From Neisseriaceae bacterium (GTDB lineage: Bacteria > Pseudomonadota > Gammaproteobacteria > Burkholderiales > Chromobacteriaceae), in the NCBI GenBank assembly GCA_027489245.1, contig JAIYAC010000007.1, positions 124,001-188,000 of the forward strand: a stretch of 64,000 nucleotides of DNA. Reading direction: 5' to 3'. Each line of letters starts with the position of its first letter. The first letter of the stretch is position 1. The position numbers were made by a program, and so were the translations under genes. Below are positions 38,723 through 48,948 of the stretch, one piece after another. Below the pieces are notes generated by a model, which worked only from the letters and a program-made list of their open reading frames with translations, ran no database searches and was not told the origin of the DNA.

Positions 38723-39175
38723 ATGAGCGAACAACAAGAGCTGCAACCGGTTTTCTCCATCGAAAAAATCTACGTAAAAGACCTGTCGCTGGAAATCCCT
38801 AACGCCCCCGCCATCTTCCTGGAGCAGGAACAGCCAGAAATCGACATGCAGCTGGCCAATGGCGCACAGCAGCTGGAAGACGGTTTCTTCGAATCGTCGC
38901 TGACCATCACCGTCACCGCCAAGCTGGGCGATAAAACCATGTTCCTGTGCGAAGTCAGCCAGGCAGGTATCTTCCAGATCCGCAATGTACCGGCAGAAGA
39001 CATCGACCCGATCCTGGGCGTGGCTTGCCCGAACATCCTGTTCCCGTACGCCCGCGAAACCGTGTCCAACCTGGTTGGCCGCGCCGGTTTCCCGCCAGTA
39101 CTGCTGACCCCGATCAACTTCGAAGCCCTGTACATGCAGCAACGTGCAGAGCAGGCCGAAGCCGGTAACGCCTGA
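38723..39175 (+). CDS. secB: Protein-export chaperone SecB
   Basis: A 150-aa tetrameric chaperone that keeps preproteins unfolded and passes them to SecA. The N-terminal [19 protein letters not shown] and the [17 protein letters not shown] block are typical. It forms a run with grxC upstream and the SH3 protein and gpsA downstream. Confidence 0.97.
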   Translation: MSEQQELQPVFSIEKIYVKDLSLEIPNAPAIFLEQEQPEIDMQLANGAQQLEDGFFESSLTITVTAKLGDKTMFLCEVSQAGIFQIRNVPAEDIDPILGVACPNILFPYARETVSNLVGRAGFPPVLLTPINFEALYMQQRAEQAEAGNA

Positions 39176-39180
39176 ACCCC

Positions 39181-39624
39181 ATGAAGCGACACCTTATTGT
39201 TGCTGCCGCCGTACTGGCCTCGCTGGCCAGTACGGCTTTTGCACTGGAGTTCCGCTCGGTAAAAGAAACCGGTGTGGCCCTGTACGATGCGCCCAACCTG
39301 TCGGCACAAAAGCTGTTTGTGGTGAGCCGTTACTACCCGGTAGAAGTACTGGCCGCGCAGAAAGACTGGTCCCGCGTGCGTGACGCTACCGGCGGCATAG
39401 CGTGGATACCGTCTGCCGCCCTGTCGACGCGCCGCACCCTGCTGGTCACCAGCGACAAGCTGGCGGTACGCGACAGCGCACAAGACAGCGCCAAGCTGCT
39501 GTTCTGGGCCGAAAAAGATCTGGTGCTGGATATGCAGGAAGCACCGCAAAGCAGCTGGGTCAAGGTAAAGCACCGAGACGGCAGCATTGGCTACGCCCGT
39601 ATTAGCGGCCTGTGGGGCCTGTAA
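39181..39624 (+). CDS. Exported bacterial-SH3-domain protein
   Basis: A 147-aa protein with a signal peptide (about 1-21) and two consecutive SH3b repeats (about 25-80 and 84-143), seen as [13 protein letters not shown]...[12 protein letters not shown] and [12 protein letters not shown]...[12 protein letters not shown]. Such domains usually bind peptidoglycan or other surface ligands. It starts 5 bases after the secB stop and ends 10 bases before gpsA, so it is part of that operon. Specific role unknown. Confidence 0.85.
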   Translation: MKRHLIVAAAVLASLASTAFALEFRSVKETGVALYDAPNLSAQKLFVVSRYYPVEVLAAQKDWSRVRDATGGIAWIPSAALSTRRTLLVTSDKLAVRDSAQDSAKLLFWAEKDLVLDMQEAPQSSWVKVKHRDGSIGYARISGLWGL

Positions 39625-39634
39625 GAAAGCCGTG

Positions 39635-40630
39635 ATGAAGATTACCGTTCTTGGTGCCGGTGCCTGGGGTACGGCGCTGGCACTGGCATTCAGCCGCCAG
39701 CATCATGTCACCCTGTGGGGGCGCGATGCGGCGCAAATGATCGACATGCAGGCCAACCGCCTGAATCGTCGCTACCTGCCCGAATGCCCCTTCCCGGATA
39801 ACCTGCACCTGTCAGCCGATTTATCCGAAGCGGTGATGGGGGTAGAGCTGGTACTGGTGGTCACGCCGATAGCCGGCCTGCGCCCCAGCCTGAAAGAGCT
39901 GGCCCGGCTGAAAGTGGACGCGCCCATCCTGTGGGCATGCAAGGGCTTTGAAGCCGGCTCCAGCCTGCTACCGCACCAGGTCGTGGCAGAGGAGTTTCCA
40001 CGCCTGAAAACAGTGGGCGTATTGTCTGGCCCCAGCTTTGCCAAAGAAGTGGCGCTGGGCCTGCCGGCAGCCGTGACACTTGCCTCGGAAAACTACGCCT
40101 TTGCCCGCGATTTTGCCCGCGAGCTGCACAGCCCTCTGCTACGTATCTATGCCAACGATGATCTGGTCGGCGTAGAAGTAGGCGGTGCCGTGAAAAACGT
40201 GATGGCTATTGCCACCGGCGTGGCCGATGGCCTCGGCTTTGGCATGAACGCCCGTGCTGCGCTGATTACCCGTGGCCTGGCCGAAATCACCCGTCTGGCC
40301 GTAGCGCTGGGTGGCAGCCAGCAAAGCATGCTGGGCTTGTCGGGCGTGGGTGACCTGCTGCTAACCTGCACCGGCGCGCTGTCGCGTAACCGTCAGGTAG
40401 GCCTGAAGCTAGCCGAAGGCAAGTCGCTGGATACCATTCTGACCGAGTTGGGCCATGTGGCCGAGGGCGTGCCCACCGCGCGTGAGGTACTGCGCATGGC
40501 CGAGCGGCTGGAAGTGGATATGCCGATTACTGCCGCGGTGTGCGAGCTGCTATATCACCAGGCCAAGCCACAGAGCGTGGTGGAGCGCCTGCTGGGCCGC
40601 ACGCCCAAGCCGGAGTTCGGCACCCCCTGA
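39635..40630 (+). CDS. gpsA: Glycerol-3-phosphate dehydrogenase [NAD(P)+]
   Basis: Makes sn-glycerol-3-phosphate for phospholipids. The 331-aa protein has the dinucleotide loop GAGAWGTA (7-14), GPSFAKEVA, and the catalytic-domain [17 protein letters not shown] with the active-site lysine. The ATG at 39635 is preferred to an upstream frame start that overlaps the SH3 gene. The secB-gpsA arrangement is common. Confidence 0.96.
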   Translation: MKITVLGAGAWGTALALAFSRQHHVTLWGRDAAQMIDMQANRLNRRYLPECPFPDNLHLSADLSEAVMGVELVLVVTPIAGLRPSLKELARLKVDAPILWACKGFEAGSSLLPHQVVAEEFPRLKTVGVLSGPSFAKEVALGLPAAVTLASENYAFARDFARELHSPLLRIYANDDLVGVEVGGAVKNVMAIATGVADGLGFGMNARAALITRGLAEITRLAVALGGSQQSMLGLSGVGDLLLTCTGALSRNRQVGLKLAEGKSLDTILTELGHVAEGVPTAREVLRMAERLEVDMPITAAVCELLYHQAKPQSVVERLLGRTPKPEFGTP

Positions 40631-40635
40631 GCCAG

Positions 40636-40645
40636 GTTGGCCGCA
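40636..40645 (+). repeat. GTTGGCCGCA word after gpsA
   Basis: Exact 10-base copy, 5 bases past the gpsA stop and 12 before the terminator stem. Confidence 0.65.
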
Positions 40646-40657
40646 GCCGGCCCCCAC

Positions 40658-40691
40658 AACCCCTTTCTTGCTGAAAGGGGTTTGTTTTTTT
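40658..40691 (+). terminator. Terminator after gpsA
   Basis: AACCCCTTTC (40658-40667) pairs with GAAAGGGGTT (40673-40682), then TGTTTTTTT. Confidence 0.9.
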
Positions 40692-40756
40692 ATGGGGTGA
40701 ACCCTCTGCCCCTGGCAGTGTGTCGCGGCGCGGCTGGCTGCCGGGCGGTGCACTCA

Positions 40757-41317
40757 CTATGCTTCGTCATCCGTGGCGGCGTCCTCTGCAGGAGGCGGGG
40801 CAAACACGGTTGCCAGCTTTTCGCGCAGACTGACCAGATCAAACTCGTGTTCGTCACTATCCAGCCGCTGGGCAAAATGGATGGTGTCCTGCTCATCGGC
40901 CAGCCACAGCGCCGGGCAAGTCACGCCTGCCAGGGGGATATCCTGCAGCAGCACGCCAAAATGTTTATGAAAATCGCGCCCGCGCAGGGTAGACAGCAAC
41001 ACTACCTGTGGCAAGCCGTGCTCGCGCCGTGCGCGCTGCAGGCTGAAGGGCGAATCCACCGTCACCACAATAAACTGCAGTAGTGGCCAGGCCTCCAGTG
41101 CCCGGCGCAGGTCCTGCAGCAGGGCCAGACCGGCCGATTCCGCATCAATCGACAGCAAGGTGATCACCAGCTTCACCCGGCCCAGGTAGCGTTCCAGCGA
41201 AACATCGCGCAGCTGCTCGTCTACCAGCATGAAGCTGGGCAGCGTCTGCCCGGCTTCGGGGAAGCTGCCGCTTACTTCCAGCGTTTCTTCTTTATAGATA
41301 AATGGGTGTAGTGCCAT
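40757..41317 (-). CDS. Tpx-fold (atypical 2-Cys peroxiredoxin) homologue lacking both redox cysteines
   Basis: A 186-aa protein aligning along its length with thiol peroxidase Tpx: SIDAESAGLALL for SIDTGVCAASV, DSPFSLQRARREHGL for DLPFAQSRFCGAEGL, VVLLSTLRGRDFHKHFGV for NVITLSTFRNAEFLQAYGV. The peroxidatic Cys is Ala62 and the resolving Cys is Arg97; the only cysteine is Cys134. So it cannot use Tpx chemistry. A strong GGGAGGA site and intact frame argue for a working protein with another role, plus an acidic Ala/Asp tail. Confidence 0.8.
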   Translation of the reverse strand: MALHPFIYKEETLEVSGSFPEAGQTLPSFMLVDEQLRDVSLERYLGRVKLVITLLSIDAESAGLALLQDLRRALEAWPLLQFIVVTVDSPFSLQRARREHGLPQVVLLSTLRGRDFHKHFGVLLQDIPLAGVTCPALWLADEQDTIHFAQRLDSDEHEFDLVSLREKLATVFAPPPAEDAATDDEA

Positions 41318-41421
41318 CGAATCCTCCCAGCTTTTTACTATCGTGGCTTATCTGGGAGGAATTTCAAGCGGGTCTTGCTGAGCGTGCAGCGGGCAGGGCG
41401 CCCGGCACGTAAAGGGAATAC

Positions 41422-42642
41422 TCAGGGGTAGTAAAAATGCAGGCTGTAGCCTAGCGCCTTGCCTTGTGTCATTTCCATGCGCAGCTGTAGTTTGAGCTCG
41501 CTATTGCCATTGAACTGGCCCAGTTTCAGCTCGTTGGCCGGTACATAGTCTTCCGGGCGGAAGGCTTTGCGTGCCACGACCTTGTCCTCGGCATCTTTCA
41601 GCGTCAGCTCCATTACCGGGAAGGCTTGCGGGTAGTTGGCCAGGTTCTTCAGCGTGGCGTTCAGCTGGATCAGATGGTCGTTTTGCGGCACGAAAGACAA
41701 CTCGGACCATTCGGTACGGATGAGCTGGCGGTCGGTAGGCAGCGGTACGCTGCAGCCCAGGCTGGCGCATAGTGCTTCGAACGCAGGGCGCAGCTCGGGT
41801 GCTTCAGCGCTGATGCGCGTGCGGTTAAAGAAGGCAATCTGGCCGAGTAATGCCAGGCCTAGCAATATGGCCACCAAGCCTTGCACGGTGGTTTTTAGTG
41901 CGCCAGGGTTGGCCGCAGGCTGCGCTTCTGGCGCGGGCTCGTCCTGTTCGGGCAAAGACGATGCCGGCGGTGCCGTGAATACGGGCTCTGCGCGGGTGGC
42001 CATGGCCGGTGCCGGGCTGGGGGCGGGCGGCTCGTCCGCTTCGGCCGGCTCGGGTTCCGGTTCGCTCTGGTAGGCGGACAGCTTTTTATTGCTTGCCGGG
42101 CTGCGCAGTGCGTCGGCCAGCGCCTGTTGAAACGCAGCTATTTCCTGGCGGCTGGCTTCCGCTTCGGCCGCAGCGGCGCGGAAATCCGGGGCGATATGGC
42201 TATCCGCTACTGGTGCTGGTTGGGCTGGCTTGACGGGCGGGGCCTCGACACGCTGTTTGTCCAGCAGGTCAAAGTCCGGCAGGTCAAAATCGGCGTCATC
42301 GATGGGGGTATCCGGCAGCGCTTGTACCGGTGCGCGGCTAGGCTGGGCAGGGGCAGGCTGGGCAGCAACGGGCTGAAAGTCTGGCAGTTCCAGCTCGAAA
42401 TCATCGTCCAGGTTGCCAGGCAATGGCATGTCTGCCGCTCTGGCCGGTTGCGACATCACCGGTGGCGCGGGGGGGACCGGTGGTGCCTGGGGCACCTCCG
42501 GTACGGCGGCTTCCAGATGGCTGGGTGCGTGAAAAACATGGCTGCAGCGCCCGCAGCGTACCATGCCGCCGGCGAGGGCGAGATGGGCGTCAGAAACTTT
42601 GAATTTGGTCTGGCAGCTGGGGCACTGTGTGGTTTGGCTCAT
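41422..42642 (-). CDS. Zinc-ribbon membrane protein with DUF3426 domain
   Basis: A 406-aa protein. An MJ0042-type zinc ribbon (Cys7, Cys10, Cys30, Cys33) is at the N-terminus, then a long Pro/Ala/Glu-rich linker, one membrane helix (about 265-285, GLVAILLGLALLGQIAF) and a C-terminal DUF3426 domain outside the cytoplasm. This architecture is common downstream of prmA in betaproteobacteria; function unknown. It starts 3 bases after the prmA stop. Confidence 0.88.
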   Translation of the reverse strand: MSQTTQCPSCQTKFKVSDAHLALAGGMVRCGRCSHVFHAPSHLEAAVPEVPQAPPVPPAPPVMSQPARAADMPLPGNLDDDFELELPDFQPVAAQPAPAQPSRAPVQALPDTPIDDADFDLPDFDLLDKQRVEAPPVKPAQPAPVADSHIAPDFRAAAAEAEASRQEIAAFQQALADALRSPASNKKLSAYQSEPEPEPAEADEPPAPSPAPAMATRAEPVFTAPPASSLPEQDEPAPEAQPAANPGALKTTVQGLVAILLGLALLGQIAFFNRTRISAEAPELRPAFEALCASLGCSVPLPTDRQLIRTEWSELSFVPQNDHLIQLNATLKNLANYPQAFPVMELTLKDAEDKVVARKAFRPEDYVPANELKLGQFNGNSELKLQLRMEMTQGKALGYSLHFYYP

Positions 42643-42645
42643 GTT

Positions 42646-43536
42646 TTACGGGCGCTTGGTTCCGGATAGTCGGGTCCAGCCCTCGTCGAACACGGCAGCG
42701 TCCATGTCGAACCATTTGGCGTAAATGGCAGACAGCTCTTCGGCCTGCTCGGCAAGAATGCCGGAAAGCACGATTTTACCACCGGTTTTCACGTGGCTAG
42801 CCAGCAATTCGCCCAGCATGCGCAGCGGGTTGGCCAGAATATTGGCCACGACTACGTCGTATTCGCCAGGCAGCAGGGTATCAGGCAAGCCAAAGTCGGC
42901 GCTGACACCGTTTTGCTGTGCATTATCGATACTGGAGCGCACGGCCTGGGCATCGATATCGATACCACGGGTGGCACCGGCGCCCAGTTTCAGTGCGGCA
43001 ATGGCCAAGATGCCGGAGCCACAACCGTAATCCAGCACGGTTTCACCGCCCTGGATTTGCTGGTCCAGCCACTGCAGGCACAGGCGAGTGGTAGGGTGGC
43101 TGCCTGTACCAAAGGCCAGGCCTGGGTCCAGCTGCAGGTTGATGGCGGCCGGGTCGGGCGAGGTGTGCCAGGTGGGCGTAATCCACAGCCGGTCAGAGAT
43201 GCGGATCGGGTCGAACTGGCTTTGTGTCAGGCGTACCCAATCCTGCTCTTCTACCCGCGATACGGTGTAGCTGGGCACATCGATATGGCACTGGTTGGCC
43301 GCAGCAGTGACCAGCAGGGCCACGTCGGCGTCTTCGGCAAACAGGCTGTTGATCAGGCTGTGGCTCCACAGCTGGTCTACCGGCTCGCCGGGTTCGCCGA
43401 AAATCGGCTGCTCGTCATCGGTACCCGCCAGCGCATCTTCGATGGTAGCGGACAGGGCGCCAACGTCCATCAGGACGTCGGCCAGTTTCTCGGCCACAGC
43501 CGAGTCAGCGTGAATGGTGGCTTGCAGCCATGCCAT
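42646..43536 (-). CDS. prmA: Ribosomal protein L11 methyltransferase
   Basis: Trimethylates lysines of ribosomal protein L11. The 296-aa protein has an N-terminal substrate-recognition domain and a SAM domain with DYGCGSGILAIAALKLGA and DVVVANILANPLRML. It lies downstream of accC (4-base gap), a common arrangement. Confidence 0.96.
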   Translation of the reverse strand: MAWLQATIHADSAVAEKLADVLMDVGALSATIEDALAGTDDEQPIFGEPGEPVDQLWSHSLINSLFAEDADVALLVTAAANQCHIDVPSYTVSRVEEQDWVRLTQSQFDPIRISDRLWITPTWHTSPDPAAINLQLDPGLAFGTGSHPTTRLCLQWLDQQIQGGETVLDYGCGSGILAIAALKLGAGATRGIDIDAQAVRSSIDNAQQNGVSADFGLPDTLLPGEYDVVVANILANPLRMLGELLASHVKTGGKIVLSGILAEQAEELSAIYAKWFDMDAAVFDEGWTRLSGTKRP

Positions 43537-43540
43537 GGAA

Positions 43541-44896
43541 TTAACTGCCTTTCTTCATCTGCGCCAGGCGCTCTTCCAGATAATGGATGCTGGTGCCGCC
43601 CTGACGGAAGGCATTGTCCATGAAGAGTTCCTGGTGCAGCGGGATATTGGTTTTGATGCCGGTGATGGCCATTTCGGACAGGGCAACGCGCATACGCGCC
43701 ATGGCCTGTTCGCGGGTATCACCATAAGAGATCAGTTTACCAATCATCGAGTCGTAATGGGACGGAACCGTGTAGCCCTGGTAGATGTGCGAGTCGATAC
43801 GGATGCCCGGGCCACCGGCCGGGTGGTAGCTTTCGATCTTGCCTGGCGACGGGATGAAGGTGAACGGGTCTTCCGCGTTGATACGGCATTCCATCGCGTG
43901 GCCTTTGAACACGATGTCTTTTTGCTTGAAGCGCAGCTTCTCGCCGTAGGCAATGCGGATTTGTTCCTGCACGATGTCGATGCCGGTAATCAGCTCGGAT
44001 ACCGGGTGTTCTACCTGTACGCGGGTGTTCATCTCGATAAAGTAGAACTCGCCGTTTTCATACAGGAACTCGAACGTACCGGCGCCACGGTAGCCAATAC
44101 GGCGGCAGGCGTCGGCGCAGGCTTCACCAATACGCTTGCGCTGTTCGGCGGTAATGCCGGGTGCTGGCGCTTCTTCGATGATCTTCTGGTGGCGGCGCTG
44201 CATGGAGCAGTCGCGCTCGCCCAGGTACACGGCGTTGCCGTGCTGGTCGGCCAGTACCTGAATTTCGATATGGCGCGGCTGTTCCAGGAATTTTTCCATG
44301 TACACGGTCGGGTTGCCAAAGGCAGCACCGGCTTCGGTACGGGTCATGTTCACCGAGTTGATCAGCGCGGCTTCGGTATGCACCACGCGCATGCCGCGGC
44401 CACCGCCGCCGCCAGCGGCCTTGATGATGACCGGGAAGCCGATCTTGCGTGCAATCTTGGTGATTTCTGCCGGGTCATCCGGCAGCGCACCGGCTACACC
44501 GGGTACGGTCGGTACTCCGGCGTCGATCATGGCCTGCTTGGCGGAGACCTTGTCGCCCATCTGGCGAATGGTTTCCGGGCGCGGGCCGATGAACACAAAA
44601 CCGGATTGTTCTACACGCTCGGCAAAGTCGGCGTTTTCCGACAGGAAACCGTAGCCCGGATGAATGGCCTGGGCGTCGGTGACTTCGGCAGCGGCAATCA
44701 GTGCCGGCACGTTCAGGTAGCTCAGCGTGGACGAAGCCGGGCCGATGCACACAGATTCGTCGGCCAGCTTGACGTACTTGGCTTCGCGGTCGGCTTCGGA
44801 ATGCACAACCACGGTCTTGATACCCATTTCGCGGCAAGCGCGCTGGATGCGCAGGGCAATTTCCCCACGGTTAGCGATCAGGATCTTTTCAAACAT
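43541..44896 (-). CDS. accC: Acetyl-CoA carboxylase, biotin carboxylase subunit
   Basis: ATP-dependent carboxylation of biotin on AccB, the first step of fatty-acid synthesis. The 451-aa protein begins [17 protein letters not shown]; the ATP-grasp glycine loop is [12 protein letters not shown], with [12 protein letters not shown] further on. The ATG at 44894-44896 follows GGAGA about 8 bases upstream; E. coli AccC is 449 aa. It lies after accB, with a 12-bp hairpin between them. Confidence 0.97.
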   Translation of the reverse strand: MFEKILIANRGEIALRIQRACREMGIKTVVVHSEADREAKYVKLADESVCIGPASSTLSYLNVPALIAAAEVTDAQAIHPGYGFLSENADFAERVEQSGFVFIGPRPETIRQMGDKVSAKQAMIDAGVPTVPGVAGALPDDPAEITKIARKIGFPVIIKAAGGGGGRGMRVVHTEAALINSVNMTRTEAGAAFGNPTVYMEKFLEQPRHIEIQVLADQHGNAVYLGERDCSMQRRHQKIIEEAPAPGITAEQRKRIGEACADACRRIGYRGAGTFEFLYENGEFYFIEMNTRVQVEHPVSELITGIDIVQEQIRIAYGEKLRFKQKDIVFKGHAMECRINAEDPFTFIPSPGKIESYHPAGGPGIRIDSHIYQGYTVPSHYDSMIGKLISYGDTREQAMARMRVALSEMAITGIKTNIPLHQELFMDNAFRQGGTSIHYLEERLAQMKKGS

Positions 44897-44976
44897 GTCG
44901 GTTTCTCCGCAGCCCGGATGCTGTCGTGCGGGCATCGGGCTCGGGCTGTTGGCAGCCCTTCAATTCACGCGAAAAC

Positions 44977-45002
44977 GACAGGGCACGCTGGCGTGCCCTG
45001 TC
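44977..45002. other. Strong hairpin between accB and accC
   Basis: 12-bp perfect stem GACAGGGCACGC / GCGTGCCCTGTC with a 2-base loop (sequence symmetric on both strands). On the minus strand it is followed by GTTTTC. It could partly terminate or process the accB-accC message and so set subunit ratio. Confidence 0.65.
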
Positions 45003-45028
45003 ATTTGAAATTCACGGCAGATCGCTGC

Positions 45029-45493
45029 TTATTCGATGATGAACAGCGGCTCGCCGAACTCTACCGGCTGGCCTTCTTCGATCAGGACGGCTTTCACCAC
45101 GCCGCTACGTTCGGCTTCGATTTCGTTCATCAGCTTCATCGCTTCGATGATGCACAGCGTGTCGCCTACGTTCACTTGCTGGCCTACTTCTACGAACGGC
45201 TTGGAGCCCGGGCTCGGGCGACGGTAGAAGGTGCCTACCATCGGGGATTTCACCGCGTTGGCGTTGTCTGCTGCCGCTACCGGTGCGGGTGCCACAGGAG
45301 CGGCTGCTACCGGGGCAGGGGCCGGTGCGGCATGCTGCGGCAGGTGTACCTGCATGGGTTGGGCGAAGTTGACCGCCGCATTGGCGGATACGCGGGTGAT
45401 GCGGACTTTTTCTTCGCCCTCGGTCACTTCGAGTTCAGCAATGCCGGATTCCTCGACGAGATCGATCAGCTTTTTCAGTTTGCGCAGGTCCAT
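45029..45493 (-). CDS. accB: Acetyl-CoA carboxylase, biotin carboxyl carrier protein
   Basis: A 154-aa carrier. The biotinylated lysine is Lys120 in [12 protein letters not shown]. An Ala/Pro-rich flexible linker (about 54-76) separates the N-terminal part from the biotinyl domain. It precedes accC, as in most bacteria. Confidence 0.97.
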   Translation of the reverse strand: MDLRKLKKLIDLVEESGIAELEVTEGEEKVRITRVSANAAVNFAQPMQVHLPQHAAPAPAPVAAAPVAPAPVAAADNANAVKSPMVGTFYRRPSPGSKPFVEVGQQVNVGDTLCIIEAMKLMNEIEAERSGVVKAVLIEEGQPVEFGEPLFIIE

Positions 45494-45520
45494 GGTCTTC
45501 CTTCGGATAGTATTCGGGTG

Positions 45521-45970
45521 TTATGCCGGCACGCTCAGACGCTTTATCGCGTGAGCCAGTGCCAGGGCGTAGCCATCAGCGCCCAAGCCGCAGATCACAC
45601 CTACCGCCAGATCCGAGAAATACGAATGCTGGCGGAAAGGCTCGCGGGCGTGGACGTTGGATAAGTGGACTTCAATGAATGGCACCTTGACACCTGCCAG
45701 GGCATCGCGCACAGCGACGCTGGTATGGGTAAATGCCGCCGGATTGATGATGACAAAAGCCGTGCCGTCGGTCAGGCAAGCGTGGATGCGGTCGATGAGC
45801 ACGTGTTCGGCATTGCTTTGCAGAACATCCAGCTCAAAGCCGGCATCGCTGGCTTGCGCACGCAGGCGCTGGTTGATGTCGTCCAGGGTGTCCCGGCCGT
45901 AGTGCTGTGGCTCGCGCAGTCCGAGTAGGTTCAGATTGGGGCCGTGCAGCACGAGGATTTTTCGGGTCAA
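45521..45970 (-). CDS. aroQ: Type II 3-dehydroquinate dehydratase
   Basis: Third step of the shikimate pathway. [17 protein letters not shown] carries the catalytic Tyr, [11 protein letters not shown] the His, and EVHLSN follows. Start choice: TTG at 45968-45970 gives 149 aa starting [10 protein letters not shown], matching family N-termini. Another in-frame TTG at 46012 would add 14 residues without support. aroQ-accB-accC is a conserved order. Confidence 0.93.
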   Translation of the reverse strand: MTRKILVLHGPNLNLLGLREPQHYGRDTLDDINQRLRAQASDAGFELDVLQSNAEHVLIDRIHACLTDGTAFVIINPAAFTHTSVAVRDALAGVKVPFIEVHLSNVHAREPFRQHSYFSDLAVGVICGLGADGYALALAHAIKRLSVPA

Positions 45971-46258
45971 GGTGTCAGTCCCTGTTTTGATATGGGCGCG
46001 AGTTTGCCGCAATTGTCAGCAAGATGTCCAGCAATTGCCGCATTTCAAACGTGTGTTTAAGTTGCGACCGTGTTGGAAAAATGTTGCGCTTTCGAGTGAA
46101 AGCACTAACAAATCGGCACATTGTAAGCAGCCGGTAAACTTTAGCGAGGTGCAATAAAACGCTTGTTGATCTGGCACAAGCAGACGCTGTGCCGGGAACG
46201 CTGCCACGGGATGGCGCTCGAAAGGTATAATCGCCACGTTTTCCAAAAGATACCCGCC

Positions 46259-47284
46259 ATGCACGTTTCCGACTTTGACTACCACCTTCCCGAAAACCTG
46301 ATCGCGCAGCACCCGCCCGCCGTGCGCGGCGCCAGCCGTTTGTTGCTGGTGAACGGCAGCACGCTGGCCGATGCGCAGTTTGCCGCCTTTGCCGATGCCC
46401 TGCAGGCCGGAGACGTGATGGTGTTTAACGATACCCGCGTGATCAAGGCGCGTCTGTTTGGCGAAAAAGCCAGCGGCGGCAAGATCGAGGCGCTGGTAGA
46501 GCGCGTGCTGGACGAACACCACGTGCTGGCCCATGTGCGCGCCAGCAAGTCGCCCAAGCCGGGCACACGGCTGATTTTTGCTGGCCGCTGGCAGGCCGAG
46601 ATGGTCGAGCGTGTGGGCGAGCTGTTCCGCCTGCGCTTTCTGGATGCGGCCAACGTATTCGATATTCTGGACGCTTCCGGCAAGCTGCCGCTGCCACCGT
46701 ATATCGAACGCGATACCGATGGTGACGACGACGAGCGCTACCAGACCGTGTATGCGCGCGAAAAAGGCGCGGTCGCCGCCCCGACTGCGGGCCTGCACTT
46801 TACCGACGACATGCTGCAGCAGTTGGCCGCAAAGGGCGTAAAACTGTGCAATGTGACGCTGCATGTGGGTGCCGGCACCTTCCAGCCGGTGCGGGTGGAC
46901 AATATTGCCGACCACAAAATGCACAGCGAGATCTACGATATTCCGCAGGCTACCGTGGATGCCATCCACACCGCGCACGCGGCCGGCCGCCAGGTGCTGG
47001 CCGTGGGCACCACCAGCATGCGCGCGCTGGAATCCGCCGCTCGTGGCGATGGCGTGTTGAAAGCGGGCCGGGGCGAGACCGATATCTTTATCACGCCGGG
47101 CTACCGTTTCAACGTGGTGGATAAGCTGCTGACCAACTTCCACCTGCCCAAATCCACCCTGCTGATGCTGGTGTCGGCCTTTGCCGGCTACACCGAAATG
47201 CGTGCCGCCTACGCACACGCAGTCGCGCAGCAATACCGTTTCTTCAGCTATGGCGATGCCATGCTGCTCACCCGCAAGGACTAA
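46259..47284 (+). CDS. queA: S-adenosylmethionine:tRNA ribosyltransferase-isomerase
   Basis: Makes epoxyqueuosine in the tRNA wobble position from preQ1. The 341-aa protein begins [15 protein letters not shown] and has [26 protein letters not shown] and FLPKSTLL-like [14 protein letters not shown] blocks. The ATG at 46259 is chosen on the family N-terminus; in-frame upstream codons to 46163 are unsupported. The 288-base divergent gap to aroQ holds the two promoters and no gene I can see. Confidence 0.96.
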   Translation: MHVSDFDYHLPENLIAQHPPAVRGASRLLLVNGSTLADAQFAAFADALQAGDVMVFNDTRVIKARLFGEKASGGKIEALVERVLDEHHVLAHVRASKSPKPGTRLIFAGRWQAEMVERVGELFRLRFLDAANVFDILDASGKLPLPPYIERDTDGDDDERYQTVYAREKGAVAAPTAGLHFTDDMLQQLAAKGVKLCNVTLHVGAGTFQPVRVDNIADHKMHSEIYDIPQATVDAIHTAHAAGRQVLAVGTTSMRALESAARGDGVLKAGRGETDIFITPGYRFNVVDKLLTNFHLPKSTLLMLVSAFAGYTEMRAAYAHAVAQQYRFFSYGDAMLLTRKD

Positions 47285-47288
47285 GCCC

Positions 47289-47660
47289 ATGAGCGGATTG
47301 ACTCACGACAGCGCCAGCCCGCAGGACATCATCCTGCACGCCGTATCGCGCCAGCTGGAGATCAGCTTTGACGACGGCGCGCGTTTCACGCTGCCGGCCG
47401 AATACCTGCGCGTGCACTCGCCCTCTGCCGAGGTGCGCGGGCATGGTGTGGGCAACGAGGTGCTGCAAACCGGCAAACGGCACGTGGCCATTACCGGCCT
47501 GGAGCCGGTAGGGCACTACGCGCTGAAGATAGTGTTTGACGATGGCCACGACAGCGGCCTGTATAGCTGGGCCTACCTATACGAGCTGGGCGTGAAGCAC
47601 GACCAGTACTGGCAGGATTATCTGAATCGCCTCGCCGCCGCAGGCGCGAGCAGGGAGTAA
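47289..47660 (+). CDS. DUF971 (gamma-butyrobetaine hydroxylase-like N-terminal) protein
   Basis: A 123-aa single-domain protein with [27 protein letters not shown] and [10 protein letters not shown], typical of DUF971. The domain has a fold seen fused to Fe(II)/2OG oxygenases; alone it often sits beside ubiE and mrp genes. It starts 4 bases after queA and ends 2 bases before ubiE. Function unproven. Confidence 0.88.
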   Translation: MSGLTHDSASPQDIILHAVSRQLEISFDDGARFTLPAEYLRVHSPSAEVRGHGVGNEVLQTGKRHVAITGLEPVGHYALKIVFDDGHDSGLYSWAYLYELGVKHDQYWQDYLNRLAAAGASRE

Positions 47661-47662
47661 GC

Positions 47663-48397
47663 ATGGACAACCAGACGCATTTTGGTTTTAAAACCGTCGA
47701 TGAAAGCGAAAAGGCGGGCAAGGTGGCCGAGGTATTCCACTCGGTAGCGCAAAAGTACGACGTGATGAACGACCTGATGTCGGGCGGCCTGCACCGTGTA
47801 TGGAAGCACTTCACCCTGACCACGTCCGGCGTGCGCGCCGGCGACAAGGTGCTGGACATCGCCGGCGGTACCGGCGACCTGGCACGTGGCTGGGCCAAGC
47901 GCGTGGGCAAGAGCGGCGAAGTGTGGCTCACCGACATCAATAGCTCCATGCTGACCGTTGGCCGCGACCGCCTGCTGGACGAAGGCATGATCCTGCCGGT
48001 GTCGCTGGCCGACGCCGAAAAGCTGCCGTTCCCCGACAACTATTTCAACGCCGTCTCGGTGGCCTTTGGCCTGCGCAACATGACGCACAAAGATGCCGCG
48101 CTGAAAGAAATGTTCCGCGTACTGAAGCCGGGCGGCAAGCTGTTCGTGCTGGAGTTTTCCAAGGTATGGAAGCCGCTGTCGCCGCTGTACGATTTTTATT
48201 CGTTCAAGGCGCTGCCGGTGATGGGCAAGCTGGTGGCCAACGACGCCGACAGCTACCAGTACCTGGCCGAATCCATCCGTATGCACCCTGATCAGGAAAC
48301 CCTGAAGCAGATGATGCTGGAAGCCGGCTTTGGCCGCGTGGACTACCACAATATGACCGGCGGCGTAGTGGCACTGCATAAAGGCATCAAGTTCTGA
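47663..48397 (+). CDS. ubiE: Ubiquinone/menaquinone C-methyltransferase UbiE
   Basis: A 244-aa SAM methyltransferase acting on the quinone ring. [39 protein letters not shown], the SAM loop [12 protein letters not shown] and FGLRNMT are diagnostic. It overlaps the next gene by one base. With ubiJ and ubiB downstream, most of a ubiquinone block is here. Confidence 0.97.
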   Translation: MDNQTHFGFKTVDESEKAGKVAEVFHSVAQKYDVMNDLMSGGLHRVWKHFTLTTSGVRAGDKVLDIAGGTGDLARGWAKRVGKSGEVWLTDINSSMLTVGRDRLLDEGMILPVSLADAEKLPFPDNYFNAVSVAFGLRNMTHKDAALKEMFRVLKPGGKLFVLEFSKVWKPLSPLYDFYSFKALPVMGKLVANDADSYQYLAESIRMHPDQETLKQMMLEAGFGRVDYHNMTGGVVALHKGIKF

Positions 48398-48948
48398 TGC
48401 AGGACGCGCTGGCACAGCGTCTGGCCGAGTTGGGCATAGACACGGCAAGGTTGGCCGCACGCGGCCTGCAGCCCTACGCCGAGGCCGACGCCGCCAGCCT
48501 GGTGCTGGCCGAGGTCAATGCTGCCGGGCGCGAGTTCCACCTGCTGCCCGGCGCCGCGGCGGCGTGGCAGGCCATGCGCGATGCGGCCGCAGCAGACGGC
48601 GTAACGCTGTTTCTGGTGTCGGCGTTTCGCAGCGTGGCGCGGCAGCACGAGATCGTGGCCGCCAAGCTGGCGCGCGGCCAGTGCCTGGACACCATCCTGG
48701 CGGTCAGCGCGGCGCCCGGCTACAGCGAACACCATACCGGCCGTGCCATCGATATCGGTACCCCCGGCTCGCCGGTACTGGAAGAAGACTTTGAAACCAC
48801 CCCCGCTTTTGCCTGGCTGCAGCAGCACGCAGCCAGCTTTGGCTTTGTCATGAGCTTTGGCCGTGATAACGCCAGTGGCTATCTGTATGAGCCCTGGCAC
48901 TGGTGCTGGCAGTGTGCCGCACCTTCATTAAAAGGACCCACCGCATGA
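48397..48948 (+). CDS. M15-family D-Ala-D-Ala carboxypeptidase (VanY-like)
   Basis: A 183-aa zinc peptidase domain: SAFRSVARQHEIV, zinc motif SEHHTGRAIDIG (His and Asp ligands) and EPWHW (third His). It acts on peptidoglycan stem peptides in VanY-type relatives. There is no obvious signal peptide, which is unusual if it works in the periplasm. It is translationally coupled to ubiE (1-base overlap) and to the OmpA lipoprotein gene (ATGA overlap). Confidence 0.88.
   Translation: MQDALAQRLAELGIDTARLAARGLQPYAEADAASLVLAEVNAAGREFHLLPGAAAAWQAMRDAAAADGVTLFLVSAFRSVARQHEIVAAKLARGQCLDTILAVSAAPGYSEHHTGRAIDIGTPGSPVLEEDFETTPAFAWLQQHAASFGFVMSFGRDNASGYLYEPWHWCWQCAAPSLKGPTA

Noticed and set aside
43514-45664. 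A 716-codon plus-strand frame across accC and accB
   Set aside because: Antisense to two certain genes; no recognisable domain and biased composition.
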